Numbered from the stretch's first letter, positions 47,543 to 58,776 are shown. The stretch: 64,000 bases of DNA from Cryptomeria japonica (GCF_030272615.1 NC_081414.1:659842438-659906437), one strand, 5' to 3'. Made by a program: numbers and translations. Notes: generated from the sequence alone by a model not told the origin.

Positions 47543-49356
47543 CCCCCCTCCCCCTGAATGCACAACTGGGGAGGGACACAAAAAGATGTAGGAAAAAAAC
47601 TTGCAAAGATGAATGCAAGATAGGTCCTGATATAAAGCTTGATGAGGTACCCATGGACAAGCATGGAAGTTTCTCAGAATTAGAGCAAAGGAGAAAACCT
47701 AGTGGGAAGAAAACTCCTCTCCGAAAGAGAAACAAAAGATGAGCATGAAGAAACATTGAAGCATGAAGAAGCTGAAAGCAGTGTCATAGAATGACTACTA
47801 TGATGTTGAAAAAAGAACCTCCAAAAATAGGAATGCAAGAGTGTCCATATGGTAAGTATTTGATCTCACCAAAATGCATGGGTAACCAACCACTGCATCT
47901 TCTTAGTACATAGGAACAGGTACTGAATACATAGAACCTCCAACGTGAAACCAAGGAAGCATTAGAACCAACAGTAGAAACACCCCCATAATGTTGACAA
48001 GGGAGACGAATGATAGATACACTGAATTTGAATTCTTTTCTCCATGATGCTGGAAAAAGTACAAATTTGAGACAAGAAAGGTGGAGCTCGAATCACAGGA
48101 AGGAAAAATAGGACCAGAAAAGGCATTGCTGACTTCGGAAGGAAGAGATACTGGTCTATTAAATAATCTGCAAAAATGGACTTGAGATCTGGATAGATCT
48201 CCAAATCATCTTTCCAATGATATCTTGTTTGCAAAAAACAGAGTCTAGATGCACAAGATATGCCCTCGAGAGTGAAAACAACAACTTTTGACTTCAACTG
48301 GAAAAAAAGCCTTCAAAATTGATAAAAAAAACCTCTAATATTTGAGACAAGAAAGGTGGAGCTCGGATCACAGGAAGGAAAAATAGAACCAGAAAATGCA
48401 TTGTTAACTTCAGAAGGAAGAGACACTAGTCTAGTAAACAATCTGCAAAAATGGACCTAAGATCTGGATAGATCTCTGAATCATCTTTTTGATGATATCT
48501 TGTTTGCAAAAAATGGAGTCTAGATGCACAAGATATGCCCTCAAGAGTGAAAACAATAAATTCTAACTTCAACTGGAAAAAAAGCCTTCAAAATTGAAAA
48601 AAAAACCTCCATATCTAGATTGGGCTCAAAAAGATCTTTCCAACGATATATGGTTTTCCCAATTGTGCCTTTGTATCCTCAAGTTAGAGAAAAAAAACCA
48701 ACCCCCTGTCAATAGGCCTTGGAGAAAAAAATATGCCCCCTTCCCCCCTTGGTGGCTGGGTGGTGGCTCCCTAGTGGAGTGGACCAATGAAGTGGAACAT
48801 TGGTGGCAGAGTGAGGCAGAGCAGAAATTTGCGGTGGAGGCAGCAGTAGTTTCCAAAAGCCGCTAGTGGCTAGCGTTGTGGCCATTATGGTATTCGCCGG
48901 TCACGATGACTACTAGCGATTGTCATAATTACTCAGTCCCAGTATGCCGTTAAATTGCCTTAATTTTTTTTTTGATGGGGCCATACGGTATGTACTGTAC
49001 AACCCATAAATAAATAAAAAAATTCCTCAAAGGTCCCCATTACCCAATATATGCAAATTATATATCAAAATTTGTCTAAAAGGCCTTTTGAAACCAATGG
49101 AAAGGTTTGTTTGGGCCCAAAATGCTCCAAATATTTGGATACCCTCTGGAATAGAGAAAACCCTCGAACTTTGAACCCTTGCAAAATGGACTCTGTGTAT
49201 CCGATTTCAGCAAAACAAAAGGTGATCCTGACTTTCTTGAGCCTTCTATAACTAATGGTGGGCTCAAAATTAACCAAAGATGAACAATTTTCTGTATATG
49301 CAAATAATCTCCCAGAAAAGTGAATAAGAATCTTCAGATCTCTAGCTCTGATACCA
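47543..49356 (-). mobile_element. Short non-coding interior of a copia-type element
   Basis: On the minus strand a PBS (TGGTATCAGAGC at 49356-49345) opens the interior and a purine tract (CAGGGGGAGGGGGG, 47560-47543) closes it before the LTR at 47542. About 1.8 kb with no gag or pol, so it is a TRIM/LARD-like non-autonomous unit. It includes a 275-bp tandem duplication (48066-48340 and 48341-48613). Confidence 0.75.
48066..48613. repeat. 275-bp tandem duplication
   Basis: Two adjacent copies beginning TTTGAGACAAGAAAGGTGGA, with over 85% identity by eye, inside the non-coding interior. Confidence 0.85.
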
Positions 49357-49666
49357 TGTTAGAATTCATGAAATGTGAATCCATCAAGCCTAGTTATCTT
49401 CTACAAGAATACCTGTCATGCATAAAGAGAGAATTGAACAATAAAATAATTGAAGACAATAATAATTGAATTGATTGAATTGCTTTGAAATTTCTTGAGT
49501 TACAAAGAAGGATACGACATCCTTATAAAGAAATCTAACTCTAAAGATAGAAACCCCAAATGGTGGAGTTTACAAGATAGACTAAGAGTTAAAATAGAAT
49601 GCATGAATCAGTAATGTATGCACAAATAGCAAAATAGACTAATTAAATGCATGAAACTCTCAGTAT
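49357..49666 (-). repeat. 5' LTR of the copia-type unit, truncated
   Basis: Minus-strand LTR adjacent to the PBS. Its outer part (the first roughly 190 bp of the LTR) is missing; at about 49666 the sequence switches directly to the opposite orientation. Confidence 0.8.
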
Positions 49667-50783
49667 ATCCTGTAAACTCCACCATTTGGGGTTTCTATCT
49701 TTAGAGTTAGATTTCTTTATAAGGATGTCATATCTTTTTTTTAACTCAAGCAATTTCAAAGCTATTCAATCAATTTCATTGTTATTGTCTTCAATTATTT
49801 TGTTGTTCAATTCTCTCTTTAAGTGTGATAGGTTGTTGGTAATTGACACTCATTTGATTGGTTTCATATGTTGTCATTGATGGCAACATATTCTGGCTGC
49901 ATTCTTTGGTTTGGTACTTCACTGACACCAAATGTATCTTCACTGATAGGAAGAATTTTATGGGTACTGGCATAGGAGGCCGACATCATTGGGAGATTTG
50001 ACAATCAGAAATTCACTTTGTTATTTGTGTATATATGTAATGAGCTAACATGAATAATCATTGTTGTATTATCTATGTAAGCCGACATGAGTCATGAAGG
50101 ACTGTAAGGGTATATAGGTCAGTTATTAGATCATTTTGATATATGATGTTGTTAGGTTAGATTAGTAATGCGAAGATCATGTATATGAGGTCATTTGTGT
50201 AAGAGATCAATATTCTATAATGATCTATAGATGATTTTGGATGCACTCACAGAGCGAAGGTTATTCCGGAGAAGGGTTTAGGATTTCAGAACTAGAACAG
50301 TCAGAGCTTGAACCTGAACTCGATCAGGAATAGCAGATGCATTAAATGAGTTTAGTTTTATGTTTCATTATTCAAAGTGATTGTAGTCAGTGAGACTTCT
50401 TTGTGTTGAGCAATGTGCTCTAGGCGGTAAGCCTTCCTCCATGTGCAGGCCTCCATATTATGTAATATCTATTCATATGGCTAGTGAATTGATATTGTGG
50501 GTCACAAATCCCACCGTAGTTTTTCGTCTTTGAGGTTTTCCATGTATAAACTCTCTATGTTATGGTGCTCATTTGTGTGATTGGTTCATTGATTGCTTTA
50601 CTTCTTTTAATTATATATGTACCGGTTTACTGGTTGGTGAATGCATGTTATAATAAGGTTAAAACTAAACATTTCAACAGAACACTGATTCACCCCCCTC
50701 TCTCAGTGTTCTTGGATTCCAACACAGGTATTCTTGTAGAAGATAATTGGGCTTATCGGATTCGCATTTCAAAAATTGTAACA
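49667..50783 (+). repeat. Plus-strand copy of the same LTR, split by a solo LTR
   Basis: 49667-49833 reads CTGTAAACTCCACCATTTGG and on, the reverse of the preceding arm. The solo LTR (49834-50724) interrupts it; it resumes CAGGTATTCTTGTAGAAGAT and ends GTAACA at 50783, followed by the PBS TGGTATCAGAGC (50784-50795). Confidence 0.8.
49834..50724 (+). mobile_element. Solo copia LTR
   Basis: 891 bp, TGTTGGTAATTGAC to GATTCCAACA, with flanking TAGGT (49829-49833) and CAGGT (50725-50729), a 5-bp duplication with one change. Near the end it has the CCCCCCTCTCTCAGTG motif of copia LTRs. No interior or second LTR adjoins it, so it most likely arose by LTR-LTR recombination. Confidence 0.87.
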
Positions 50784-50904
50784 TGGTATCAGAGCTCCAC
50801 ATCTGAATATTCTTGCTCACTTTTTTCAAAGATTATTTGCATACACAACAAATAATCTCTGAAAAAAGTGAACAAGAATCTTCAGATCTAGAGCTCTGAT
50901 ACCA
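50784..50904. repeat. Palindrome centred on the PBS and leader
   Basis: TGGTATCAGAGCTC plus about 45 bases of leader, followed by its near reverse complement ending GAGCTCTGATACCA. The axis is near 50846. It joins the plus-strand LTR to another minus-strand LTR (from 50905). Confidence 0.9.
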
Positions 50905-51005
50905 TGTTAGAATTTGTGAAATGCTAATCCCACAAGCCCAGTTATCTTCTACAAGAATACCTGTCACACATAGAGAGATAATTGAACCACAAAATAATTG
51001 AAGAC
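50905..51005 (-). repeat. Third inverted LTR copy, left piece
   Basis: Minus-strand LTR starting TGTTAGAATTTG on the plus strand. Element B interrupts it at 51006; it continues at 58702-58776 (AAGACAATAACAATG...) and is truncated there. Confidence 0.8.
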
Positions 51006-52706
51006 TGTGTAGGGGAAAAAGCGAGACTAGGTTAACATGCCCTAATCCTACCTTTTGACACACATTACGGAATACGAAAGAGCCTAGAGATATCACACAA
51101 TTGGCTACTTCTTTTTGTGAAAGAGAGAGCCATGGGATATCTATTAGGATTTCTATTCCTTTGTTGAAATTGGAAGATCAAATGATGCAAATTCAATCCC
51201 TAACCCCAAAATGCAAGTATTAACTAATAACAAGATTGCAGAATTGAACTTAAACAATGGAAAGCTGTAAATACAAGGATGAAATAAGAATGCAGGTGCG
51301 TACCCGGAGTTAAAATCTGATTGAAAATGTTTGGGACGGGGGTGCAGGCGCCACTGTCTTGATTCTGCCCCTGAAACTGCTCCGGAAACTGCTGTTTTTG
51401 CACTTTGGAAAAAGCTGTCAAAAATGCTGAAAATGCTGTCGGACCAGGGCGCCCAGCGCCCCTGTCCCAGAGACCAGGGCGCCCAGTAGGGACCAGGGCA
51501 CCCAGAAGGGACCAGGGCGCCCAGCGCCCCTGTCCTGGCAGGACCAGGGCACCCCACGCCCCTGTCCTAGTCTTTTTCTCTGAAATTTGGTGGGAAGGTC
51601 GGTCTCAGTCTGCTTCTCCCAGATCTGCAACCTACGGCGTCGTCCGAGTCCCGAAACCTGCACTTATATCTAAAAAGGTGTTTGGGCGGCTATATAGGGT
51701 TTTGCCTTAGTCAAACCCCCGCTTCGGTGATTTCCACCTCCACGAATAGCCAAGTTGTATTGTAAAATGTATTGTGTGTGCAGACCTAGTGTGTGTGCAA
51801 GGTCCTTAAATGCAAGAAAGCAAACTAGAGCAACCTAGAAAGTAAACCATAATTGCTTGTAAATGATAACGTAAATGCTCTAAATCAAGATGCAAAGTGA
51901 TCTAAAGCATGAATAAAGGATATATTGAAGCTTATACAAAGACATGAAAACAACATGAAATCATACCCAACCCTCAAGGGAGGAGTACAAGCCAATCTTC
52001 AGTCGGTAATTTCCTATTGCTCTTCAATGTCTTCCAAGCCCTAAGTGGATGAATGAATTTGATAAGTGCTTGATAGAGGAATGTTGAATGTTGTTGAAGT
52101 CTTCAAAGATCTGCTCTTTCGCTGCATAGAAGGTCCTTGAAAGCCAAAAATCGGATCCTTTCAAATGAAGAAAGAGAGCTCTTATGTATGAAACCCTAGG
52201 TCTTAATTTTGACTTTTGGCCGACCTAGAGATTGAATATCCCGCCAATTTCTTGGGGTTAAGCTTTATTTTATGATTGGATCGTGCTCCCAAAATTTCGG
52301 GAAAAATGTCCGGGACCATGTTGCACGGGCGCCATGGTCCCGACAACTTTTCACCAATTTTTCAGGGCCGTCAGATATGATGATTTTAGAGAGAATCCCG
52401 AAGTTACAGGTGATTTCGAGATGTTTTGACCCCTGAAATCAAGCCCCCAAGTTCAAAATAGGACCTAATTAGGGTTTTTGATTAAATGATGTATTGGAAG
52501 AATAAAATGAAAGGGGCACACTTTAATGAAAGGGCCCAACTTTATGATATGGGAGATGATAAAATAGGACCTTAGACCTAATTAATTTAATTAATTAAGT
52601 GCTAAAGGGGAAATGCAATGCAAAATGCAAAATGCGCCAAGGCGGGTGCTAAACTAGGTGTGAAATTGTACCACCCTAGCAAGTGCGTACAATTTACGAC
52701 GCTACA
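51006..52706 (-). repeat. Element B 3' LTR
   Basis: TGTGTAGGGGAAAAAGC to GACGCTACA on the plus strand. It contains a GC-rich repeat block (51440-51570) and a TATATAG box at 51691-51697 that reads CTATATA on the minus strand. Confidence 0.95.
51440..51570. repeat. GC-rich tandem repeat in element B LTR
   Basis: Repeats of GGACCAGGGCGCCCAG, alternating with CGCCCCTGTCC, five units in about 130 bp. The second LTR carries the same block at 57434-57565, where differences between the LTRs cluster. Confidence 0.9.
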
Positions 52707-52721
52707 TTTAGCCCCCACTTT
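52707..52721 (-). promoter_or_regulatory. Element B polypurine tract
   Basis: AAAGTGGGGGCTAAA on the minus strand, directly adjoining the 3' LTR. Confidence 0.93.
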
Positions 52722-53778
52722 AGCAGTCATATGAACACTACGTGCATATGCAAGCTAAAGTACAGAAAAGTAAACATTATTTGAAAAAGGATATATCCAT
52801 AAGTCTGTCGAACGAAGCCCCCAGCGGTATCTGCAGTACACAGTTAGGAACCACACCCTACAAAACACACGTTAGATCACAAAATCACCTAATGCTTACT
52901 AAGGAAGGTGATGAAAATTCGAGGGTAGCTATATGCCCCCCCCTATTTCGGCTTGCTAATTTTAGTGAGTTGAAATAGGGTATCATGTTTACCACTTCGA
53001 ATTGTTAAAGAATATTGATGACAAATGCTCACAAGAAGATTTGATATGAGATCAAAAACTAATGGAGAATCATTTGGTAAGAAAGAGGACTAAATCTCAA
53101 TTTCAACACAACAAAGAGTGTGAGGATTTGAGAGTTCTCTAACACAAGATGAAGGATGTACATGGAAACAAAATGCAAAGAGAAGAAAAAGAAAGGAAAA
53201 AAAGGCATGAATACACACATTGGTGATCCATGAATTAGACAAATATAACATCTTCTAGAATAAGACAAAGAAGAGAATAAGAATGCAATACTTCCTTCTT
53301 TTGCGAGGTGAAAGTGATTCTTAATGAAGGATGACGCTCCTTTTAACGCAATTAAGAGAGTGAATTCATTATAGATGTATTTTACCAAGTGCAAAAGAGG
53401 TTGTAGTCAAGGACTTACACCTCTTGTAAGAGAGAATCCTTGAACAAACAACAAATGCCTACAAGGAATAACATCAAGTAATAAAGTTCACACCATCCAC
53501 GAAATAGGAAAAAAAGTGGATCCTTAGATAAAAATAAGGAAAGATCATTGCCTCAATGAGGACTTACACAATCTTCTAGGGAGAGATTTGGACATAAGCA
53601 AAATAAGAGATGTATGAAATCACTCTTGTCCCCATAGGAACAAGAAAATTAGGCTATTATGTTGCTTCAAAAAAAAATATGATTGCACTTGACATTGTAC
53701 CATCATGAATGACAATGAGCCCCCAGTAAATGAGCTACCAATGTCACATAATGATGAGCAACATAATAGCCATTAATG
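52722..53778 (-). other. Element B 3' untranslated region
   Basis: About 1.06 kb after the ORF. No coding signal; purine-rich on the plus strand. Confidence 0.7.
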
Positions 53779-56700
53779 TTATTTAAAGACATGATAGATT
53801 GAATGAGGTATTTGAATATGACATGCTAAATGCTCAACTATAAGTGAGATCAAAAACATGTATAAAATTGAAGAAGAAAAGTCACAAGAACTCTTAGAAG
53901 AGGGAGGAGTGTAATTTATTAGAGCCTTATCCCTGGAGGAAAGGACTTTATGATGAATAGGAGATAAAGATTCATAAGTGGATTTAGAAATTTGAGGGGA
54001 TTCATAAAGAGATTTGTTCATTGCCAAGATTTCCTTATGAGGGGAATGAGAGTTGATAGAAGTAGAAGATGATTTAGTTGAAGTGAGATCATCATCACTA
54101 CTAAATATAGCATTCACATTGAGAGATGGTCTTTTAGATGCTTTAGTGCGTTTGCAGGGATTATAGCCAAGTCCAAAGGCATAATTGTGAAAATTAGTCT
54201 CTAGAGGAACTTTTATCCCTTGTTCATGAGCGCCACAACCATTTCCATGATACCCATGCTTAGCAAAAATGCGAAAACCACGACCATAACGATCAGCCAT
54301 TTCAGGAAGAGAAGGTGGTTTTTCATAAGACAAAGAATCAAACTCTTCATAATTAGAGGTGTGAGGAGAAGAAGTTTGAGAAGCGGCCACAAAATTATTG
54401 CTCATAGATTTAGGTAAGACTGATTGATCTCTAGTTTCTTCCTTCTTTTTACCTTTAAGATCTCTAGGAGGAACCCTATACTCACCTACAAAGGTGGGAT
54501 TAAAATCAAGAGATCCCCAATCATCTTCCGCGAGAACCTTCTCAGGATCAAAAGCCTTTTCATGTGTAGACTCAAGTCCAGAAGGATCTTCTTTAGGAGC
54601 TTTAGGCTCATCCAAAGAATTTTGATTATTAGAGGGTGATGATTTATCCATAGGTATCTTGTTCAAAGAGTCATTACTAGAAGAGGAAGGCTTAGAAGAA
54701 CTCCCTTTGGAAGTAGATGTTTGCAAACAAGCCTGAAGATTAGTATCGCCTATCAAGGTATATGTCTTATTGTTATAAATGAATTTAACTTGTCTATGCA
54801 ATGTAGAGGGGACAGCTTGCATACTGTGAATCCAGGGTCTCCCTAATAACAAGTTGTATGTTAGATTTCTAGACATAACATGGATAGGAGTAGGCAAAGT
54901 AACAGGTCCCACTGTGACGGGTAAGGTGATGATACCCCATGAAGTCTTAGCCACATTATCAAAGCCACGAATGGAATGAGAGTCAGGCTCCATAAGAGAT
55001 GTATCCACATTCATCTTATGCAATAGATTAATGCTACACACATTAAGGCCAGAGCCATTATCTACCAGTGTTCGTCTTATAGCAGTGTCATTTATGATAA
55101 CCACAATCATCAAGGGATCATATTGTTGTTGAATTTCACTAGTAGGCAACTCATCTTGGGTAAACACAATTTGAGCTTTAGGATTCATCACAGAGTTAAC
55201 CAAAGACACTATATTACTAGATATATTAGGTGGAGGAACATTCAAATCTTTCAAGGCATCTTGTAACATTCCATGATGAATAGAAGAAGTTTGTATCAAA
55301 TCCCAAAGAGATATCTTTGACGGAGTAGTTTTAAGTTGTTCTATGAGATCATAGTCCTTACTAAGCATTTGTGAAATACGAGGCGCTTGAGGAAGAATAG
55401 GTTGGGAAGGAGGAAGTGAAGTGGGGATAACTGGAGGAGGACTAGGTTGCCTATTGTTTCTTGTGTTATAGGTATGGGCAACCGCATGATAACTCTCTCT
55501 AGTCATTTGCTTAGCATACTCATAAGGGCTCTTAGAAGAAAAACCTCCTTGCATAGTAATAATAGGTTTCTTAGGAGTGCAAAAAGAATCATTAGCATAA
55601 CCACCTTGAACCACTAAGATAGGCTTATTTAATGGTTGAGAATTTTGAGAAGGACAAGCACCTTGGACAGTGAAGAGAGGTTTGTTAGGTGTCTCATTCA
55701 CATGTATCAAATTGATTGAGGATGGTTTAGAGGAATGAACAAAAGTGTTGGAAGAATTATTGATAGTCTTCTCTTGCACTAAAATCTTATCACGGATTAA
55801 ATCAATTTTAGGAGAGAGACAAGGAGTAAGCATTGGTGTTCTAGTAGGAAGTTGAAAGGTCATATCATCCTCTATCATCACAGGATCTACACGGGGAATA
55901 AACTCTCTAGGAGAAGGATCAACACTACTCTCTAAAGTCTCACTTTTGAGAGGGAGATCTTTGAAAGAAATGTTAACCATCTTGCTTTGAACTAGGGTTT
56001 CCTTATGAGTAGAACCAAGTTGAGGAGAGGGAGATGCTTTATTTTTAGAGGGAGAATAATTGAGATTCAAGGAAGGGGAGAAACTATCAAGGGAGAGAGA
56101 ATAATCTACACCTTCTTCTAATGGTTCATCCCAAATAGTGAAGTTGTTGAAAGGAATGTTTAAAGTATTGTCAATTTCGGGAGAGGAGATAACATTGTTT
56201 ATTAATTCTTCATCCTTAGGAGGGAAAGCATCAATAAATGTGTTAAACTCATCCTCTTTCCTCAAAATATGTTCAATATGATCTTTAGGGGAGAGAGAAT
56301 TAAGGAAATTTCTTATTATTTCATCTTCTTTCTCTAAGGGATGCTTATGGGTAAGACAAACTTTAGGAGAAGGGTAAGCATTTATCATTAATTCATCATC
56401 TCTAGTGGGAATTTTGTTGGAAAAGGAAAGGCCATCACTAGGAAATGTAGGGATAATGTCATCTTCTTGCACACAAGGATCCTCATGAAGGGAGCATTTT
56501 TTAGGAGACTCAAAGGCATCAAGGGCATCATCCCACAAAGCATGATCATATCTATTAAAAGGTTTATCTTTTGATTCAAAAGGAGATATTTCCTCATAGA
56601 GGGGATTATTGAACACAACCATGTTACTAGATTCAGTGGAAGAGTTGATAGGAATGTACCCTTGAGAGGAACCATTTGACTTATCTTTCTCATCACATCT

Positions 56701-56838
56701 AAATGGCATAGTAACAAGGTTTATGAGTTTTTGGTAAAATGAAGGTTTGGTATATTTAGGTTTCAAAAATTCATCTAAAGCTTCATCTAACTCATAATCA
56801 TCACAAATATGATCATCTTGCAAATAAAAATTTAACAT
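53779..56838 (-). CDS. Element B 1,019-aa protein: acidic repeats, protease, G-patch-like
   Basis: An uninterrupted ORF, which is notable among the decayed neighbours. Residues 1-90 are a polar N-terminus (MLNFYLQDDHICDDYELDEA). Residues 100-360 form an acidic region of degenerate repeats (PKVCLTHKHPLEKEDEI; FTIWDEPLEEGVDYSLSL). Residues 385-432 carry three KP-I/L-x-x-VQGG units. Residues 493-535 (KDYDLIEQLKTTPSKISLWD) resemble the Tat linker before protease. Residues 560-700 are a retroviral-type protease fold (RRTLVDNGSGLNVCSINLL; LTYNLLLGRPWIHSMQAVPS); the active-site triplet is D-N-G, so activity is doubtful. Residues 850-895 are G-patch-like (YGRGFRIFAKHGYHGNGCG; FGLGYNP). No capsid, zinc knuckle, RT or integrase is visible. 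The start is about 160 bases after the PBS. The N-terminal half matches no family I know. Confidence 0.88.
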   Translation of the reverse strand: MLNFYLQDDHICDDYELDEALDEFLKPKYTKPSFYQKLINLVTMPFRCDEKDKSNGSSQGYIPINSSTESSNMVVFNNPLYEEISPFESKDKPFNRYDHALWDDALDAFESPKKCSLHEDPCVQEDDIIPTFPSDGLSFSNKIPTRDDELMINAYPSPKVCLTHKHPLEKEDEIIRNFLNSLSPKDHIEHILRKEDEFNTFIDAFPPKDEELINNVISSPEIDNTLNIPFNNFTIWDEPLEEGVDYSLSLDSFSPSLNLNYSPSKNKASPSPQLGSTHKETLVQSKMVNISFKDLPLKSETLESSVDPSPREFIPRVDPVMIEDDMTFQLPTRTPMLTPCLSPKIDLIRDKILVQEKTINNSSNTFVHSSKPSSINLIHVNETPNKPLFTVQGACPSQNSQPLNKPILVVQGGYANDSFCTPKKPIITMQGGFSSKSPYEYAKQMTRESYHAVAHTYNTRNNRQPSPPPVIPTSLPPSQPILPQAPRISQMLSKDYDLIEQLKTTPSKISLWDLIQTSSIHHGMLQDALKDLNVPPPNISSNIVSLVNSVMNPKAQIVFTQDELPTSEIQQQYDPLMIVVIINDTAIRRTLVDNGSGLNVCSINLLHKMNVDTSLMEPDSHSIRGFDNVAKTSWGIITLPVTVGPVTLPTPIHVMSRNLTYNLLLGRPWIHSMQAVPSTLHRQVKFIYNNKTYTLIGDTNLQACLQTSTSKGSSSKPSSSSNDSLNKIPMDKSSPSNNQNSLDEPKAPKEDPSGLESTHEKAFDPEKVLAEDDWGSLDFNPTFVGEYRVPPRDLKGKKKEETRDQSVLPKSMSNNFVAASQTSSPHTSNYEEFDSLSYEKPPSLPEMADRYGRGFRIFAKHGYHGNGCGAHEQGIKVPLETNFHNYAFGLGYNPCKRTKASKRPSLNVNAIFSSDDDLTSTKSSSTSINSHSPHKEILAMNKSLYESPQISKSTYESLSPIHHKVLSSRDKALINYTPPSSKSSCDFSSSILYMFLISLIVEHLACHIQIPHSIYHVFK

Positions 56839-56978
56839 TTTGAAATTGCATAAAATTTAAACACACAATGCAAAGAAACACACTTTTTTTTTTTTTTTTT
56901 TTTAATGAAAATGAAATGAAAACACACTAAATCTAGATCTAGATCTAACAAATGCAATGCAAGAGGAAGCAATGATAG

Positions 56979-56997
56979 ATTCACGTCGGGTTCACCA
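56979..56997 (-). promoter_or_regulatory. Element B primer-binding site
   Basis: Minus strand TGGTGAACCCGACGTGAA, three bases from the 5' LTR. Shares its first ten bases with the site of element A. The tRNA is not identified. Confidence 0.85.
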
Positions 56998-57000
56998 AAA

Positions 57001-58701
57001 TGTGTAGGGGAAAAAGCGAGACTAGGTTAACATGCCCTAATCCTACCTTTTGACACACATTACGGAATACGAAAGAGCCTAGAGATATCGCACAATTGGC
57101 TACTTCTTTTTGTGGAAGAGAGAGCCACGGGATATCTATTAGGATTTCTATTCCTTTGTTGAAATTGGAAGATCAAATGATGCAAATTCAATCCCTAACC
57201 CCAAAGTGCAAGTATGAACTAATAACAAGATTGCAGAATTGAACTTAAACAATGGAAAGCTGTAAATACAAGGATGAAATAAGAATGCAGGTGCGTACCC
57301 GGAGTTAAAATCTGATTGAAAATGTTCGAGACGGGGGCGTGGGCACCACTATCCTGATTCTGCCCCTGAAACTGCTCCGGAAACTGTTGTTTTTGCACTT
57401 TGGAAAAAGATGTCAAAAATGCTGAAAATGTTGTCGGACTAGGGTGCCCAGCGCCCCTGTCCCAGGGACCAGGGCGCCCAGTAGGGACCAGGGCGCCCAG
57501 AAGGGACCAGGGCACCTAGCGCCCCTGTCCTGGCAGGACCAGGGCGCCCCACGCCCCTGTCCTAGTCTTTTTCTCTGAAATTTGGTGGGAAGGTCGGTCT
57601 CAGTCTGCTTCTCCCAGATCTGCAACCTGCGGCGTCGTCCGAGTCCCGAAACCTGCACTTATATCTAAAAAGGTGTTTGGGCGGCTATATAGGGTTTTTC
57701 CTTAGTCAAACCCCCGCTTCGGTGATTTCCACCTCCACGAATAGCCAAGTTGTATTGTAAAATGTATTGTGTGTGCAGACCTAGTGTGTGTGCAAGGTCC
57801 TTAAATGCAAGAAAGCAAACTAGAGCAACCTAGAAAGTAAACCCTAATTGCTTGTAAATGATAATGTAAATGCTCTAAATCAAGATGCAAAGTGATCTAA
57901 AGCATGAATAAAGGATATATTGAAGCTTATACAAAGACATGAAAACAACATGAAATCATACCCAACCCTCAAGGGAGGAGTACAAGCCAATCTTCAGTCG
58001 GTAATTTCCTATTGCTCTTCAATGTCTTCCAAGCCCTAAGTGGATGAATGAATTTGATAAGTGCTTGATAGAGGAATGTTGAATGTTGTTGAAGTCTTCA
58101 AAGATCTGCTCTTTCGCTGCATAGAAGGTCCTTGAAAGCCAAAAATCGGATCCTTTCAAATGAAGAAAGAGAGCTCTTATGTATGAAACCCTAGGTCTTA
58201 TTTTTGACTTTTGGCCGACCTAGAGATTGAATATCCCGCCAATTTCTTGGGGTTAAGCTTTATTTTATGATTGGATCGTGCTCCCAAAATTTCGGGAAAA
58301 ATGTCCGGGACCATGTTGCACGGGCGCCATGGTCCCGACAACTTTTCACCAAATTTTCAGGGCCGTCAGATATGATGATTTTAGAGAGAATCCCAAAGTT
58401 ACAGGTGATTTCGAGATGTTTTGACCCCCGAAATCAAGCCCCCAAGTTCAAAATAGGACCTAATTAGGGTTTTTGATTAAATGATGTATTGGAAGAATAA
58501 AATGAAAGGGGCACACTTTAATGAAAGGGCCCAACTTTATGATATGGGAGATGATAAAATAGGACCTTAGACCTAATTAATTTAATTAATTAAGTGCTAA
58601 AGGGGAAATGCAATGCAAAATGCAAAATGCGCCAAGGCGGGTGCTAAACTAGGTGTGAAATTGTACCACCCTAGCAAGTGCGTACAATTTACGACGCTAC
58701 A
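57001..58701 (-). repeat. Element B 5' LTR
   Basis: 1,701 bp, same ends as 51006-52706. TATA-like box at 57686-57692. Flanked on the right by AAGAC. Confidence 0.95.
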
Positions 58702-58776
58702 AAGACAATAACAATGAATTTGATTGAATTGCTTGAGTTACAAAGAAGGATATGACATCCTTATAAAGAAATCTAA
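58702..58776 (-). repeat. Third inverted LTR copy, right piece
   Basis: Continues 50905-51005 after element B (GAATTGCTTGAGTTACAAAG). It ends about 58776, where the element A LTR resumes (TTTATCTATTCCC). Confidence 0.75.

Larger units (their letters stand above)
51006..58701 (-). mobile_element. Element B: non-autonomous Tat-related LTR element
   Basis: Two LTRs of exactly 1,701 bp (51006-52706 and 57001-58701) and a perfect target duplication AAGAC (51001-51005, 58702-58706). Orientation is minus: the PBS lies beside the right LTR and the purine tract beside the left. My hand alignment finds about 31 substitutions between the LTRs (about 1.8%), mostly transitions. The interior (4.3 kb) holds a single 1,019-codon ORF with a protease but no capsid, RT or integrase that I can see. 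It must rely on another element for copying. It shares PBS, purine tract and protein motifs with element A. Confidence 0.93.

Noticed and set aside
46621-50904. Palindromes as a foldback or MITE DNA transposon
   Set aside because: Arms contain LTR ends, a tRNA-iMet PBS and a purine tract, so they are LTR-retrotransposon parts in inverted order.
54220-54639. Plus-strand ORFs inside the element B gene
   Set aside because: Arginine- and isoleucine-rich shadows of the intact 1,019-codon frame.
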